From NCBI GenBank assembly GCA_965228425.1, contig OZ245815.1, positions 1,736,001 to 1,800,000 of the forward strand: DNA of 64,000 nt. Direction: 5' to 3'. Shown here piece by piece: positions 1-8,703 of this stretch (positions are counted from its first letter, which is position 1; every line of letters starts with the position of its first letter). The notes below the pieces were generated by a model. It saw only the letters and a list, made by a program, of their open reading frames with translations, ran no database searches and was not told where the DNA came from. Both the position numbers and the translations under genes were made by a program. Source of the stretch: JAJFJD01 sp965228425. Its GTDB lineage: Bacteria > Pseudomonadota > Alphaproteobacteria > UBA8366.

Positions 1-93
1 GCCGGACCGGGCGAGTGCCGGAACCAACCGTTCGAAGAAGGTTTCCGCGCCGCCATGCGCCGCGCCGGCCATCACCTGCATGATCCGTTTCAA
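1..93 (-). CDS. glycosyltransferase family 4, N-terminal fragment
   Basis: Only the first ~30 codons are in the window; the gene runs off the left edge. The reading from an ATG at 81 begins MQVMAGAAHGGAETFFERL, which resembles the N-terminus of GT4/GT-B enzymes, where a Gly-Gly-Ala-Glu loop follows the first beta strand. A TTG at 93 (giving MKRI before it) overlaps the stop of the preceding GT2 gene and has GGAGGA 3 nt upstream, so I place the start there; the ATG at 81 is the alternative. Third gene of a minus-strand glycan cluster, so probably LPS core or surface sugar assembly at the inner membrane. Substrate cannot be told. Confidence 0.6.
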   Translation of the reverse strand, partial: MKRIMQVMAGAAHGGAETFFERLVPALARSG

Positions 94-854
94 TCGTCCT
101 CCAGTGTCGCTTTTAAATAGGAAAGAATCGGGAAAAGCCCAGCAAAAAGCGCAATTAAAAATCCGTAACGGCCTTCACGGTAGCCCTTGCGACCGATGTA
201 GCACTTGTAGAAGCGCGAGAAAATGCGCCGGACATTCGTTCTGAACCGTCCGATATCGCCCGATGCCCGCATATCGGCCGCCTTTGCCGTGCTGTACCGG
301 TCGAGCCGTTTCATCATGTCGGAAATGTCGCGGTCCACATAGTGAATCATGCGGTTTTCGAGGCGTCCTTCCGGCCCGGTCAGGTCGAGCGCCGGATGGA
401 TTCGTTGGTTGCCCCATCGCTTGCAGCCTTTGCGGAACAACCGGGGCGCGGCGCTGACACCCCAGGAAGCGCCCCAGCCATATCGCACCCGCCGATCACC
501 GACATAGTTGTCGAACGGAACGAGGAAGTATCCCTGAGCGTCGCTCCCGGCGGTCGCGCGGACTTCTTGCGCAAGTTCGGGTGTCACACGCTCGTCGGCG
601 TCGATCTCAAATATCCAGTCGCCGCGGCAGGCATCGATGCCGGTGTTGCGGCGCTCGCCCTCGATCGTCCATGATCCTTCGATCAGCCGATCCGTATACC
701 GTGCGGCGATCTCTTTCGAGGCGTCGGTGCATTTGTCGAGGACGACGACGAGTTCGTCCGCGAACTCCAACCGTCCGAGGCAGTCGGCGAGTTGGGCTTC
801 CTCGTTATGGGCCACGACAAGCGCGGACAGACGGACGGGCGGGACATCGTTCAT
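90..854 (-). CDS. glycosyltransferase family 2 (WaaE/KdtX-like)
   Basis: 254 residues. GT-A fold glycosyltransferase that uses a nucleotide sugar. The nucleotide-binding strand with AHNEE is at about residues 15-19, a D-rich loop DKCTD near 40-44, and the metal-binding D-A-D at about 85-87. The C-terminal ~25 residues are hydrophobic (FLIALFAGLFPILSYL), suggesting membrane association. The architecture resembles WaaE/KdtX-type LPS core glucosyltransferases, although the exact acceptor is unknown. The open frame extends upstream to 1022, but the chosen ATG at 854 forms an ATGA overlap with the stop of the upstream GT9 gene and directly precedes the conserved first strand. Translationally coupled to its neighbours. 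Confidence 0.85.
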   Translation of the reverse strand: MNDVPPVRLSALVVAHNEEAQLADCLGRLEFADELVVVLDKCTDASKEIAARYTDRLIEGSWTIEGERRNTGIDACRGDWIFEIDADERVTPELAQEVRATAGSDAQGYFLVPFDNYVGDRRVRYGWGASWGVSAAPRLFRKGCKRWGNQRIHPALDLTGPEGRLENRMIHYVDRDISDMMKRLDRYSTAKAADMRASGDIGRFRTNVRRIFSRFYKCYIGRKGYREGRYGFLIALFAGLFPILSYLKATLEDD

Positions 855-1816
855 CTCGCGGTGCCCCGCGATTTTTGCCAAAGCTCCCGCGCTGCTGCCT
901 CGGCTTGATCCACGCTCAATCCGCCCATCAAACTTTCTGTCGTCCGGTGGTCGTAGTCGGCCTTGCCGGTCAGTTCGTCGAAACTCTCGGGTGTGCGCAC
1001 CCACGCGGTGCGTGGTCCCCACGGCGCGTAGAGTTCCTGCTTGCTCGGCCCAAACAGACCCACTGTCGGCGTGTCGCAGGCCGCGGCCATATGCATGAGC
1101 CCGGAATCATTCCCGACGAACAGCGCGCAGCGTTTCAAACAGGCCGCGATGGTCGGCAGATCGATCGTGCCGACGGTATCGATGAGTTGTTCGGATGGAA
1201 TCTGCGTCAGGACGGTTTCGATCTGATCCCGCTCGCTCGCGGCCGCGAAAACCGCCACGGGCGCACCAGGTAAGGGACCGTCCGGCCCGGTCAGCCGGCT
1301 GGCGAGCGTCACGAACCGGTCGGCGGCCCATTGCTTGCCGCGCCAGTTGGCGGCCGGTGCCAGCGCCAGCACCGTCCGTTCGGCCGGGATGATCGATGCG
1401 GCGGCGGCTTCGTGCGGTTGGTCGGTCCATAGGCGCGGCGACGGTGGTGTGTCGCGCAATCCCAAAGTTGCCGCAAGCAACTCGATGCGATGCATCGGAG
1501 CGTCGAACTTCGGGATGACATGCCGTTTGCCGGCGATCAGCATCCAAGCGATGAGGGACCGGCGCAGATCGACGACGATATCCCAGCGGTGCAGGGCGCA
1601 TTGTCTCCAAAGACCAATCCAGTGGCGGCCGAAAGGCATTTTCGTAATGGGGATCAACCGTTCAAGCCCTGGCATTGCGTGAAAGACCGGCGCCGCCGCG
1701 GGGCCTGCCACCACGGTGACGCGCGCATCTGGATGGCGGTCGATCAGGTATGACAAGATACCGGTCGACAATACGGCGTCGCCGACCCGCGTCGACGTAA
1801 TGAATAGAATGCGCAT
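851..1816 (-). CDS. glycosyltransferase family 9 (heptosyltransferase-like)
   Basis: 321 residues, the usual length for ADP-heptose:LPS heptosyltransferases. It opens with MRILFITSTRVGDAVLSTG, the GT9 N-terminal strand and loop, and carries the family's C-terminal donor-binding motif NDSGLMHMAA (around residues 236-245) followed by P-T-V-G-L-F-G-P. Expected role: transfer of a heptose or similar sugar to the LPS inner core on the cytoplasmic face of the inner membrane. First gene of a tightly coupled three-gene minus-strand run (GT9, GT2, GT4). The 131-bp gap to the divergent ygfZ gene must hold promoters for both directions. Confidence 0.88.
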   Translation of the reverse strand: MRILFITSTRVGDAVLSTGILSYLIDRHPDARVTVVAGPAAAPVFHAMPGLERLIPITKMPFGRHWIGLWRQCALHRWDIVVDLRRSLIAWMLIAGKRHVIPKFDAPMHRIELLAATLGLRDTPPSPRLWTDQPHEAAAASIIPAERTVLALAPAANWRGKQWAADRFVTLASRLTGPDGPLPGAPVAVFAAASERDQIETVLTQIPSEQLIDTVGTIDLPTIAACLKRCALFVGNDSGLMHMAAACDTPTVGLFGPSKQELYAPWGPRTAWVRTPESFDELTGKADYDHRTTESLMGGLSVDQAEAAARELWQKSRGTAR

Positions 1817-1947
1817 ATGCGATGGCTTTGAATGCCCTCAGGCGCGCGTTATACGTGGCGGCGGGGGACTTGCCAAGGCGTTGTCAGGGCTTGCCCAAAA
1901 CGGCGTGGCGGTCTAAGTGACCCTTAGGCGCAACGGAGAGTAGGCGG

Positions 1948-2847
1948 ATGAGCACGACCCCATATGTAATGTTGCCGTCGCGCGGCCTGATCTTGATCGG
2001 CGGCGCGGACCGGACGGAGTTCCTGCAAGGGCTGATCTCGAACGATATCCGGCGCGCAACCGCGGATCACGCGATTTGGGCGGCGTTGCTGACCCCGCAG
2101 GGCAAATATCTGCATGATTTCTTCGTCGTTGAAATCGACGGACAGTATGTCGTCGATTGCGAGGCCGACCGGCTGATGGATTTGGGCAGCCGCCTCAGCA
2201 AATACAAACTCCGGGCACAGATCGACCTCGGAATCGGGGAAGACTATGCCGTCGCGGTTATGCCGGGCATGGCGGTGTTGGATCGCGCGGGGCTTCCTGC
2301 GGAACCGGGCGCCGCGCGGCCGCTCGACGGTGGCGGTGTCGTGTATGTCGATCCCCGGCACAGGGAGGCCGGCGCACGCGCGATTCTGCCTAAGGATAAT
2401 GCCGAAGCGGCGCTGCAATCGCTTGGCTTCTCTGTCGGCACGCCGGACGACTATGACCGGGTCCGCCTGCCGCTCGGCCTGCCCGACGGCAGCCGCGATC
2501 TCGTCGTCGAGAAATCGATCCTGCTCGAAAGCAATTTCGACGAATTGAATGGCGTGGATTGGGACAAGGGCTGCTACATGGGTCAGGAGTTGACGGCGCG
2601 CACGAAATATCGCGGGCTGATCAAGAAACGCATGATGCCGGTCGATGTCGAGGGGCCGCTACCCGACGCCGGGACGGAAATTTTGCTCGGCGACAAAAAT
2701 GCCGGGGAGATGCGGTCCGGCTTCGATGGCCGCGGTATCGCCCTTCTGCGCTTGGAGCAGGCCGAGAAAGCGCTGAACGGCGAAGGGCGCTTGGTGGCTG
2801 GTGAGGCGACGCTGACGCCGCGCAAACCGGATTGGGCCACCTTCTAG
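1948..2847 (+). CDS. ygfZ: YgfZ/CAF17-type folate-binding Fe-S maturation protein
   Basis: 299 residues with a GcvT-like fold. The diagnostic YgfZ signature K-G-C-Y-x-G-Q-E occurs at about residues 206-213 (KGCYMGQELTARTKYRG). In E. coli and mitochondria this family uses tetrahydrofolate and a reactive cysteine to help assemble or repair [4Fe-4S] proteins such as radical-SAM enzymes. The early motif DRTEFLQGLISNDI is also typical. ATG at 1948 follows a good Shine-Dalgarno (GGAGAG) 8-9 nt upstream. Divergent from the glycosyltransferase cluster and convergent with the M48 gene, so transcribed alone. Confidence 0.9.
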   Translation: MSTTPYVMLPSRGLILIGGADRTEFLQGLISNDIRRATADHAIWAALLTPQGKYLHDFFVVEIDGQYVVDCEADRLMDLGSRLSKYKLRAQIDLGIGEDYAVAVMPGMAVLDRAGLPAEPGAARPLDGGGVVYVDPRHREAGARAILPKDNAEAALQSLGFSVGTPDDYDRVRLPLGLPDGSRDLVVEKSILLESNFDELNGVDWDKGCYMGQELTARTKYRGLIKKRMMPVDVEGPLPDAGTEILLGDKNAGEMRSGFDGRGIALLRLEQAEKALNGEGRLVAGEATLTPRKPDWATF

Positions 2848-2872
2848 CGTTGCTGCCGCGCGCCCGGCCGGA

Positions 2873-3976
2873 TTAGCCGCAAATGTTTTGCACGGTCCGC
2901 CACTCGGCTTCCGTGAGGGCGGTCGCGGCCGCAGGTTTCGACAGCTTTTGGATTGCCGCGATGCGACTGCCGGTCAGTGGATGGCTCGACAGGTATTTGG
3001 GAAGGGAAATGCCCTTTTTCTCCAACTTTTGGATCAGTTCGAAGAATTTGACCAGACCGTCGCCGCCGATACCGGTTCGATTCAGCATCGCGACGCCTTC
3101 CCGGTCCGCCTCGGCTTCCAGCTCCCGCGAGTAGGCGCTCGTCGCGAGATGCGCAGCCACCTGCGCGACCACCTCGCTTGAAAAGGATGCGCCGCCGGTG
3201 AAGGCGGACAGGATCGCGGACCATCCAACGGATGTGATCATGCCTTGGGTCGGGTGCCGGTAGATCACATGCGCCAATTCATGCGCCAACACGCCGGCAA
3301 CTTCGTCCGCCGATTTCGCCTTGTCGATCAAGCCGCGGAACAAAACAACGCGGCCGCCGGGAACGGCGAAGGCGTTGACCATGTCCGCGTTCGCCACCGA
3401 GACACGGACCCGATAGGGCGTTTCGGTTCCCGCGAGCAACCGCTGCGCCAGATCGTTTAAGGCTTTGAGTCCCTTCGTGCCCGTGCATGATTTCTTGCCG
3501 CCGGCGAACATCCGGTTGACCACGTCGATGGTGTCGTCGCCGACCTGTTCCTCCCAGGCGACGGGGACGAGCTTGGCAAGCGGCTTCGCGACCAGCGGCA
3601 ACCCGAAAACCAGGAATCCAATAGCCGCAGCGCCGATCCCGACCGACAGGGCGATCGTGCGGATTTGTTTTCGGCCAAAAGGCGCGTGCGCGAGGTTCGG
3701 CGCCATCGACTCAAGGATCGGCAGAACGGCAGGATAATCGAACGTCAGCCGGGCGCCGTTGATGGCCCGGTTGAGTAACCGGATCGGGCGTCCTTTGCTG
3801 ACTTTTTCGACGAGGCCGACTTGATCCCAGGACCATACGGAGATGGGCTCTCCTTCGGGCGTCGCGATGCGGAGGCCGTCTTGCCCGGCGACGACCGAGA
3901 CCGCGATTACCGACGCCGACTGGCCGTCGCTGTACTGGCCGGAATATACCGCGGCGGTATCAGAAGGCATCGACAT
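2873..3976 (-). CDS. M48 family zinc metallopeptidase, membrane-anchored
   Basis: 367 residues. Zinc site HELAH at residues 232-236 within VLAHELAHVIYRH, with the third ligand Glu in the R-E-L-E-A-E-A-D segment near residue 287. An N-terminal ~100-residue region is followed by one transmembrane helix at about 106-131, so the peptidase domain probably faces the periplasm. Similar membrane-bound M48 proteins act in envelope quality control (BepA/LoiP/HtpX relatives); the substrate is unknown. The start overlaps the end of the upstream DUF898 gene by 17 bp; an internal ATG at 3970 is an equally good start. Coupled expression with the DUF898 membrane protein suggests a joint envelope role. Confidence 0.88.
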   Translation of the reverse strand: MSMPSDTAAVYSGQYSDGQSASVIAVSVVAGQDGLRIATPEGEPISVWSWDQVGLVEKVSKGRPIRLLNRAINGARLTFDYPAVLPILESMAPNLAHAPFGRKQIRTIALSVGIGAAAIGFLVFGLPLVAKPLAKLVPVAWEEQVGDDTIDVVNRMFAGGKKSCTGTKGLKALNDLAQRLLAGTETPYRVRVSVANADMVNAFAVPGGRVVLFRGLIDKAKSADEVAGVLAHELAHVIYRHPTQGMITSVGWSAILSAFTGGASFSSEVVAQVAAHLATSAYSRELEAEADREGVAMLNRTGIGGDGLVKFFELIQKLEKKGISLPKYLSSHPLTGSRIAAIQKLSKPAAATALTEAEWRTVQNICG

Positions 3977-5252
3977 CCAATGCGTCGGCGAGCCCTTCGC
4001 CCCGTTGCGGAATGTTCAGCTGGCTTTGCAACAACCGATCCGGCGAGAAGCTGCCCTGCAGCGTGAGTGTATGGCAGAAGGCCCGGAACAGCCGGTTATG
4101 CACGATGATCGGTTTCAGCGTGCCCCCGATGACGAAGACGACAAGGACCGCGAATCCGCCGGCGAAAGATCCAAGCATTTTGGCTGTCTCGTTTCCCTGC
4201 ACGCCGCCGGACACCGCCGCCGCCGTGATGATGCTGGCGATGATTGCGATCGCGCCGGTCCACAACAAGACCAACAACAGTCCGTAAAAAAAGTACGGCC
4301 AAAACACATTGAATCCGCTAAGCGATGAGTCGAAGCGAAGTTCGTCGAACTCCGTGCTGGCCGCGAAATGGCGGACTTCGGCGGCACGGTACCAAAACTG
4401 GGTGAGCAAGAAGATGGCGAGGCCGACAATGATGAGGATGCCGAAGGCGCCACGGGTGCCGGTCATGTCGGGCAGCTGTGACGCGTCGCCGGCCGTCAGG
4501 GCACTAAAATCGATATCCATCAACAGCAAGGCGAAAGGCGTTCCCGCGATGACAAGGCCGAGCCAGGGCAACAGCCACGCGCCGATCAGCGGTCCGATGC
4601 CGCCGTCGAAGGAAAACGTCCGGTTGCCGAAACTCATGCGATCCGTCGTATACGCCTGCAGCTTCAGTCGCATGACGGGATAGGCTAGGCCGAGCGTCAG
4701 CACGGTAATCGTGCTCCACATCATCCCCTGCACGGCGTATAGCATCGCCGACCCGGTCTGCCCCCCGCGGATGCCGCGCCACATTGTCCGCGAGAGCCGA
4801 TACCGCCGCGCCCGATAGGTGGCGACATAGAACAGGAAATAGAAAGATAGGAAATAGCCGACTTGGACCGCCGCGAAAGCGCTGGTGCCGACGGTCGCAT
4901 TCGACGCGAGCTGATAGGCCATGGAAACCGGTATGAGGATCGCCAGGACGATCAGGAACCCGAGAAACAACTCCTTGCCGGTTCCGGTATATTCGAGCCG
5001 GTCGCCCAGGAACGAGGCGCGCGACAGGAAGTACCGCCGGACCCGCGTCTTGGCCCAGAAACGGTAAATGCCCGCGGTGACGAAGGTCAGCAGCAAGTTG
5101 ACCAGAACGATCTTGAACAATTCGCCGGCGCGGCCGTCATAGCTCGGGCCTTCCTTGACCATCAGGGTGCCCGAAATGCCGCTCATGGCTTGCGATTGGG
5201 CACGTGCGACGCTGGTTCGGAACCGGATCTTTCGCTCGAGTTCATCATTCAT
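3960..5252 (-). CDS. DUF898 (YjgN-like) multipass membrane protein
   Basis: About 430 residues, predominantly hydrophobic. The repeated G-I-Y-R-F-W-A-K-T-R-V-R-R-Y pattern and the later F-W-Y-R-A-A-E-V-R-H-F element are typical of DUF898/YjgN proteins, which have an internal repeat of short amphipathic and transmembrane segments. Function is unknown in the family. I chose ATG 5252 (MNDELERKIRF), preceded by AGGGA, instead of the longer frame opening at 5297, because the extra 15 residues look like untranslated leader. Overlaps the M48 peptidase gene by 17 bp, a pairing that suggests a functional unit. No promoter motif could be picked out with confidence in 5253-5458. Confidence 0.82.
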   Translation of the reverse strand: MNDELERKIRFRTSVARAQSQAMSGISGTLMVKEGPSYDGRAGELFKIVLVNLLLTFVTAGIYRFWAKTRVRRYFLSRASFLGDRLEYTGTGKELFLGFLIVLAILIPVSMAYQLASNATVGTSAFAAVQVGYFLSFYFLFYVATYRARRYRLSRTMWRGIRGGQTGSAMLYAVQGMMWSTITVLTLGLAYPVMRLKLQAYTTDRMSFGNRTFSFDGGIGPLIGAWLLPWLGLVIAGTPFALLLMDIDFSALTAGDASQLPDMTGTRGAFGILIIVGLAIFLLTQFWYRAAEVRHFAASTEFDELRFDSSLSGFNVFWPYFFYGLLLVLLWTGAIAIIASIITAAAVSGGVQGNETAKMLGSFAGGFAVLVVFVIGGTLKPIIVHNRLFRAFCHTLTLQGSFSPDRLLQSQLNIPQRGEGLADALDVDAF

Positions 5253-5458
5253 ATCGGGAATCCCTGATCGGGCGCTACAACCATAATATAGGAACAAAGA
5301 CCTTGTCAGGCCTTGACTGCGCGGCCATGTCAGATTGGTCGACGCTGGCCGCCGTGATTTGCTAGTGTCGGCCCGCAGTGTCGAGCCTTGGGTTTAAGAT
5401 TGGCTTAAAATCGCAAGGTCTCGTTAACCATAATTCGCAGCGCGAGGAGTCCCCATCA

Positions 5459-6625
5459 ATGACCGGATGCATCGTTGGTTGGTCGCACACAAAATTCGGC
5501 AAACTCGAAGGCGAGGATGCGGAATCGCTGATCGTAAAGGTGGCGACCGAGGCGGTCGCGGATGCGGGATTGGCGCCGGCCGATGTCGATGCGGTCTATG
5601 TGGGCTTCTACAACGGCGGATTTTCCGCGCAGGACTTCGGCGCGTCGCTGGTGCTGCAGGCACACGACGATTTTCGCTTCAAGCCGGTGACACGGGTCGA
5701 GAATGCCTGCGCGACCGGCTCGGCGGCGATCCATCAAGGGCTCAACTATCTCGAAGCCAAGCGCGGCAAGGTCGTGCTCGCCGTTGGCGTCGAGAAGATG
5801 ACCGACACCCCCGGCCCGGAGATCGGCGGCATTCTGATGAAGGCCGCCTATCTCAAGGAAGAGGCCGAGATTGAAGGCGGGTTCGCCGGTGTGTTCGGGC
5901 GGATCGCCCAGCAGTACAGCCAGAAATACGGCGATCAGACCGAAGCGCTCGCCCGGATCGCTTCGAAGAATCACAAGAACGGCTGCGAGAACCCGTGGGC
6001 ACAATTGCAGAAGGACCTAAGCGTGGAGTTCTGCCGCGACGTGTCGGACAAGAACCCGATCGTCGCCGGACCGCTCAAGCGGACGGATTGCTCGCTCGTA
6101 TCCGACGGTGCGGCGGCGGTGGTCCTGACCGATGTGGAAACGGCATTGTCGATGGATAAGGCGGTGGTGTTCCGCGGCCGGAGCCATGTGAACGAGTTCC
6201 TGCCGATGAGCCGACGCGACATGACCTTCCTGGACGGGGCCGCGCATGCGTGGCAGCAGGCGCTCGCGGATGGGAATTTGACGCTGGACGATCTCAGCCT
6301 CGTCGAGACGCATGACTGTTTCACCATCGCCGAGTTGATGGAGTACGAGGCCATGGGCTTGGCCAAGCCGGGCGAAGGCGCCCGCGCCATCGAGGAAGGC
6401 TGGACGCAGAAGGACGGTAAATTGCCGGTGAACGCGTCGGGCGGTTTGAAGGCGAAGGGTCATCCCATCGGGGCGACCGGCGTGTCGATGCATATCATGG
6501 CCGCAATGCAGCTTCGCGGCGAGGCGGACGGCATGCAGGTCGCCGGCGCCAACATGGCCGGCGTGTTCAACATGGGCGGCGCCGGCGTCGCCAATTACGT
6601 CAGCATTCTGGAACCTCTGCGGTAG
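5459..6625 (+). CDS. thiolase-family acyl-CoA acetyltransferase (SCP2-thiolase-like)
   Basis: 388 residues. The active-site Cys lies in ENACATGSAA at about residue 84, and the C-terminal thiolase motif G-H-P-I-G-A-T-G at about 333-340 supplies the catalytic His, with a HDCF segment near 285. Lack of the classical degradative-thiolase N-terminus and the overall length fit the SCP-x/lipid-transfer thiolase subgroup, which acts on acyl-CoA thioesters. Start: ATG at 5459 behind GCGAGGAG is better than the longer frame from 5378. Followed 96 nt later by an AcuI-like reductase on the same strand; both handle acyl-CoA chemistry, so a shared pathway is plausible but not shown. Confidence 0.87.
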   Translation: MTGCIVGWSHTKFGKLEGEDAESLIVKVATEAVADAGLAPADVDAVYVGFYNGGFSAQDFGASLVLQAHDDFRFKPVTRVENACATGSAAIHQGLNYLEAKRGKVVLAVGVEKMTDTPGPEIGGILMKAAYLKEEAEIEGGFAGVFGRIAQQYSQKYGDQTEALARIASKNHKNGCENPWAQLQKDLSVEFCRDVSDKNPIVAGPLKRTDCSLVSDGAAAVVLTDVETALSMDKAVVFRGRSHVNEFLPMSRRDMTFLDGAAHAWQQALADGNLTLDDLSLVETHDCFTIAELMEYEAMGLAKPGEGARAIEEGWTQKDGKLPVNASGGLKAKGHPIGATGVSMHIMAAMQLRGEADGMQVAGANMAGVFNMGGAGVANYVSILEPLR

Positions 6626-6721
6626 ACGGTGTTCGGATAGGACGCAGCGTGTTGCGGGGCGGACGGCTTCGCTCTATACCGCTCGCACAAATTTGAATAG
6701 CGACGAAAAAAGGGGACACCG

Positions 6722-7720
6722 ATGGCCGACGGAACATTCGCCGCGCTCATGCTGGAGCAAAAAGACGACAAGGTCGCGCAGAACGTCCAGCAGATTTCCA
6801 CCGATGCCCTACCCGACGGCGACGTCACCGTCGCGGTCGAATACTCGACCGTTAATTATAAGGACGGGATGGTGGTCAACGGGATCGGCAATCTGGTGCG
6901 GAACTATCCGCATGTCCCCGGTATCGATTTCGCCGGCACGGTGGAGAGCTCGGACAGCGACCGCTACAAGCCCGGCGACAAGGTTGTCTTGACCGGGTGG
7001 CGCGTCGGCGAGGTCCACTGGGGCGGTTTTGCACAGAAAGCGCGGGTCAACGCGGACTGGCTGGTGCCGTTGCCCGACGGGTTCAGCACCAAGAACGCGA
7101 TGGCGGTCGGCACCGCGGGCTTCACCTCGATGTTGTGTATCCTGGCGCTGGAAGACCACGGCTTGACGCCGGATGCCGGGACCGTGTTGGTAACCGGTGC
7201 TGCGGGTGGCGTCGGTTCGGTCGCCGTCGCGATCCTTGCCAAGTTGGGCTACACGGTTGCCGCATCCACCGGCCGCCCGGAGCAGCATGATTACCTGAAA
7301 TCATTGGGCGCCACGGAGATGGTCGACCGCGCGGAGCTGGCCGAAGGGTCGGGCCGGCCTCTCGACAAGGAGCGTTGGGCCGGCTGTGTCGATACGGTCG
7401 GCGCCTCGACGCTGGCGACGGTGCTGTCGCAAGTCGCCTACGGCGGATCGGTCGCCGCCTGCGGGCTTGCCGGCGGGCCGAAGCTCGAGACGACGGTCAT
7501 CCCGTTCCTGTTGCGGGGCGTGAACCTGCTCGGCATCGATTCCGTCATGCAGCCGTATGACAACCGCGTCCGGACCTGGCAACGCATCGCCAGCGACCTG
7601 CCGGTGGACAAGCTGGAAGCGATGACCGAGGTGATCGGTCTCAGCGGTGTCGGCGACGCGGCCAACGCGATCCTGAAGGGTCAAGTGCGCGGGCGGATGG
7701 TCGTCGACGTCAATGCCTAG
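6722..7720 (+). CDS. acuI: acrylyl-CoA reductase AcuI / YhdH-type quinone oxidoreductase
   Basis: 332 residues, medium-chain dehydrogenase/reductase without zinc-binding cysteines. Diagnostic YhdH/AcuI features are the N-terminal S-T-V-N-Y-K-D-G segment (around residue 45), H-V-P-G-I-D-F-A-G-T-V, L-T-G-W-x-V-G-E-x-x-W-G-G, and the Rossmann loop V-T-G-A-A-G-G-V-G-S-V-A near 160. AcuI reduces acryloyl-CoA to propionyl-CoA with NADPH and protects against acrylate formed from DMSP or 3-hydroxypropionate. RBS AAAAGGGGA just before ATG. Convergent with the hydroxyacid dehydrogenase gene, only 12 bp apart. The symbol is assigned by family; true substrate is inferred. Confidence 0.82.
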   Translation: MADGTFAALMLEQKDDKVAQNVQQISTDALPDGDVTVAVEYSTVNYKDGMVVNGIGNLVRNYPHVPGIDFAGTVESSDSDRYKPGDKVVLTGWRVGEVHWGGFAQKARVNADWLVPLPDGFSTKNAMAVGTAGFTSMLCILALEDHGLTPDAGTVLVTGAAGGVGSVAVAILAKLGYTVAASTGRPEQHDYLKSLGATEMVDRAELAEGSGRPLDKERWAGCVDTVGASTLATVLSQVAYGGSVAACGLAGGPKLETTVIPFLLRGVNLLGIDSVMQPYDNRVRTWQRIASDLPVDKLEAMTEVIGLSGVGDAANAILKGQVRGRMVVDVNA

Positions 7721-7732
7721 GCTGTACCGCCC

Positions 7733-8680
7733 TTAGTTCAGAACGCGGACCGGATTGCCGTCGAGGAAGGCCGCGATGTCTTCCGCCGCATCCTGATACA
7801 TCTTCGCCAGGTTCTCCGCCGTTACGTAGCCGATATGCGGCGTCAGTAGGACGTTGTCCAGCTTACGGATCGGATGATCGGCGGGGAGGGGTTCTTCGCC
7901 GTACACGTCGATGCCCGCGCCGCCGATGTCCTTGTTCTGCAGTGCGGTTAGCAACGCATCTTCGTCGACGATGGGGCCGCGCGAGGTGTTGATCAGGTAA
8001 GCGGTCTTCTTCATCTGCGCCAGTTGATCGGCACCGACCAACCCACGCGAGCGGTCGCTGAGCACGAGGTGGACGGAGATGACGTCCGACTCTTTGAAGA
8101 GGGTGTCTTTTTCGACCCGCGTGGCATTGCATTCTGCCGCCCGCTCGTCCGTCAGGTTCTGGCTCCACGCGATGACCTTCATATCGAAGGCGTTGGCCAC
8201 GCGGGCGACGGCACCGCCCAGCTTGCCGAGGCCGAGCAGCCCCATGGTTTTACCGGCCAGGTCGTAGCCCGCGAAGGTCTGCCAGCCGCCGTCCTCCATC
8301 GAGCGCGATTGCCGCGGGATGTCGCGCATCAGCGCGATCATCAGCCCAATGGCGAGTTCGGAGGTCGGACTGCCGACGCCGCCGGTGCCGCAGACGGTCA
8401 CGCCCTGCTTCGCGGCCGCATCCATGTCGAACGAGGCATTGCGCATGCCGGTGGTGATCAGCAGTTTCAGTTTCGGCAGGCGCTCCAGGACGCTGGCGGG
8501 AAACCGCGTCCGCTCGCGCATGCCCACGATGATCTCGAAATCGTTGAGCGCCGCGACCACCGCATCCTCGCCATCGAGGTATTCGGTGAATGTGGTGATC
8601 TCGGCGCGACCGTCGAGCGTGCTCCAGTCCGCGAGATCGAGGGCAGCATTGAAATAGTCGTCGAGGATGGCGATGCGCAT
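7733..8680 (-). CDS. D-2-hydroxyacid dehydrogenase family protein
   Basis: 315 residues. NAD-binding loop G-L-G-K-L-G in the middle of the chain, and the family's Arg-Glu-His catalytic set: Arg in L-I-N-T-S-R-G, Glu in D-V-Y-G-E-E-P-L, His in L-T-P-H-I-G-Y. Members reduce 2-oxo acids to D-2-hydroxy acids (for example phosphoglycerate dehydrogenase, glyoxylate/hydroxypyruvate reductase); the substrate cannot be specified. The reading frame is open back to 8974, but that extension covers the coding region of the upstream transporter in another frame. ATG 8680 (MRIAILDDYF) has a GGGAGA ribosome site, so I use it. Downstream of and co-directional with an EamA transporter (23 bp). Confidence 0.85.
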   Translation of the reverse strand: MRIAILDDYFNAALDLADWSTLDGRAEITTFTEYLDGEDAVVAALNDFEIIVGMRERTRFPASVLERLPKLKLLITTGMRNASFDMDAAAKQGVTVCGTGGVGSPTSELAIGLMIALMRDIPRQSRSMEDGGWQTFAGYDLAGKTMGLLGLGKLGGAVARVANAFDMKVIAWSQNLTDERAAECNATRVEKDTLFKESDVISVHLVLSDRSRGLVGADQLAQMKKTAYLINTSRGPIVDEDALLTALQNKDIGGAGIDVYGEEPLPADHPIRKLDNVLLTPHIGYVTAENLAKMYQDAAEDIAAFLDGNPVRVLN

Positions 8681-8703
8681 GGCGGTGTCTCCCTGTCGAT
8701 GGG

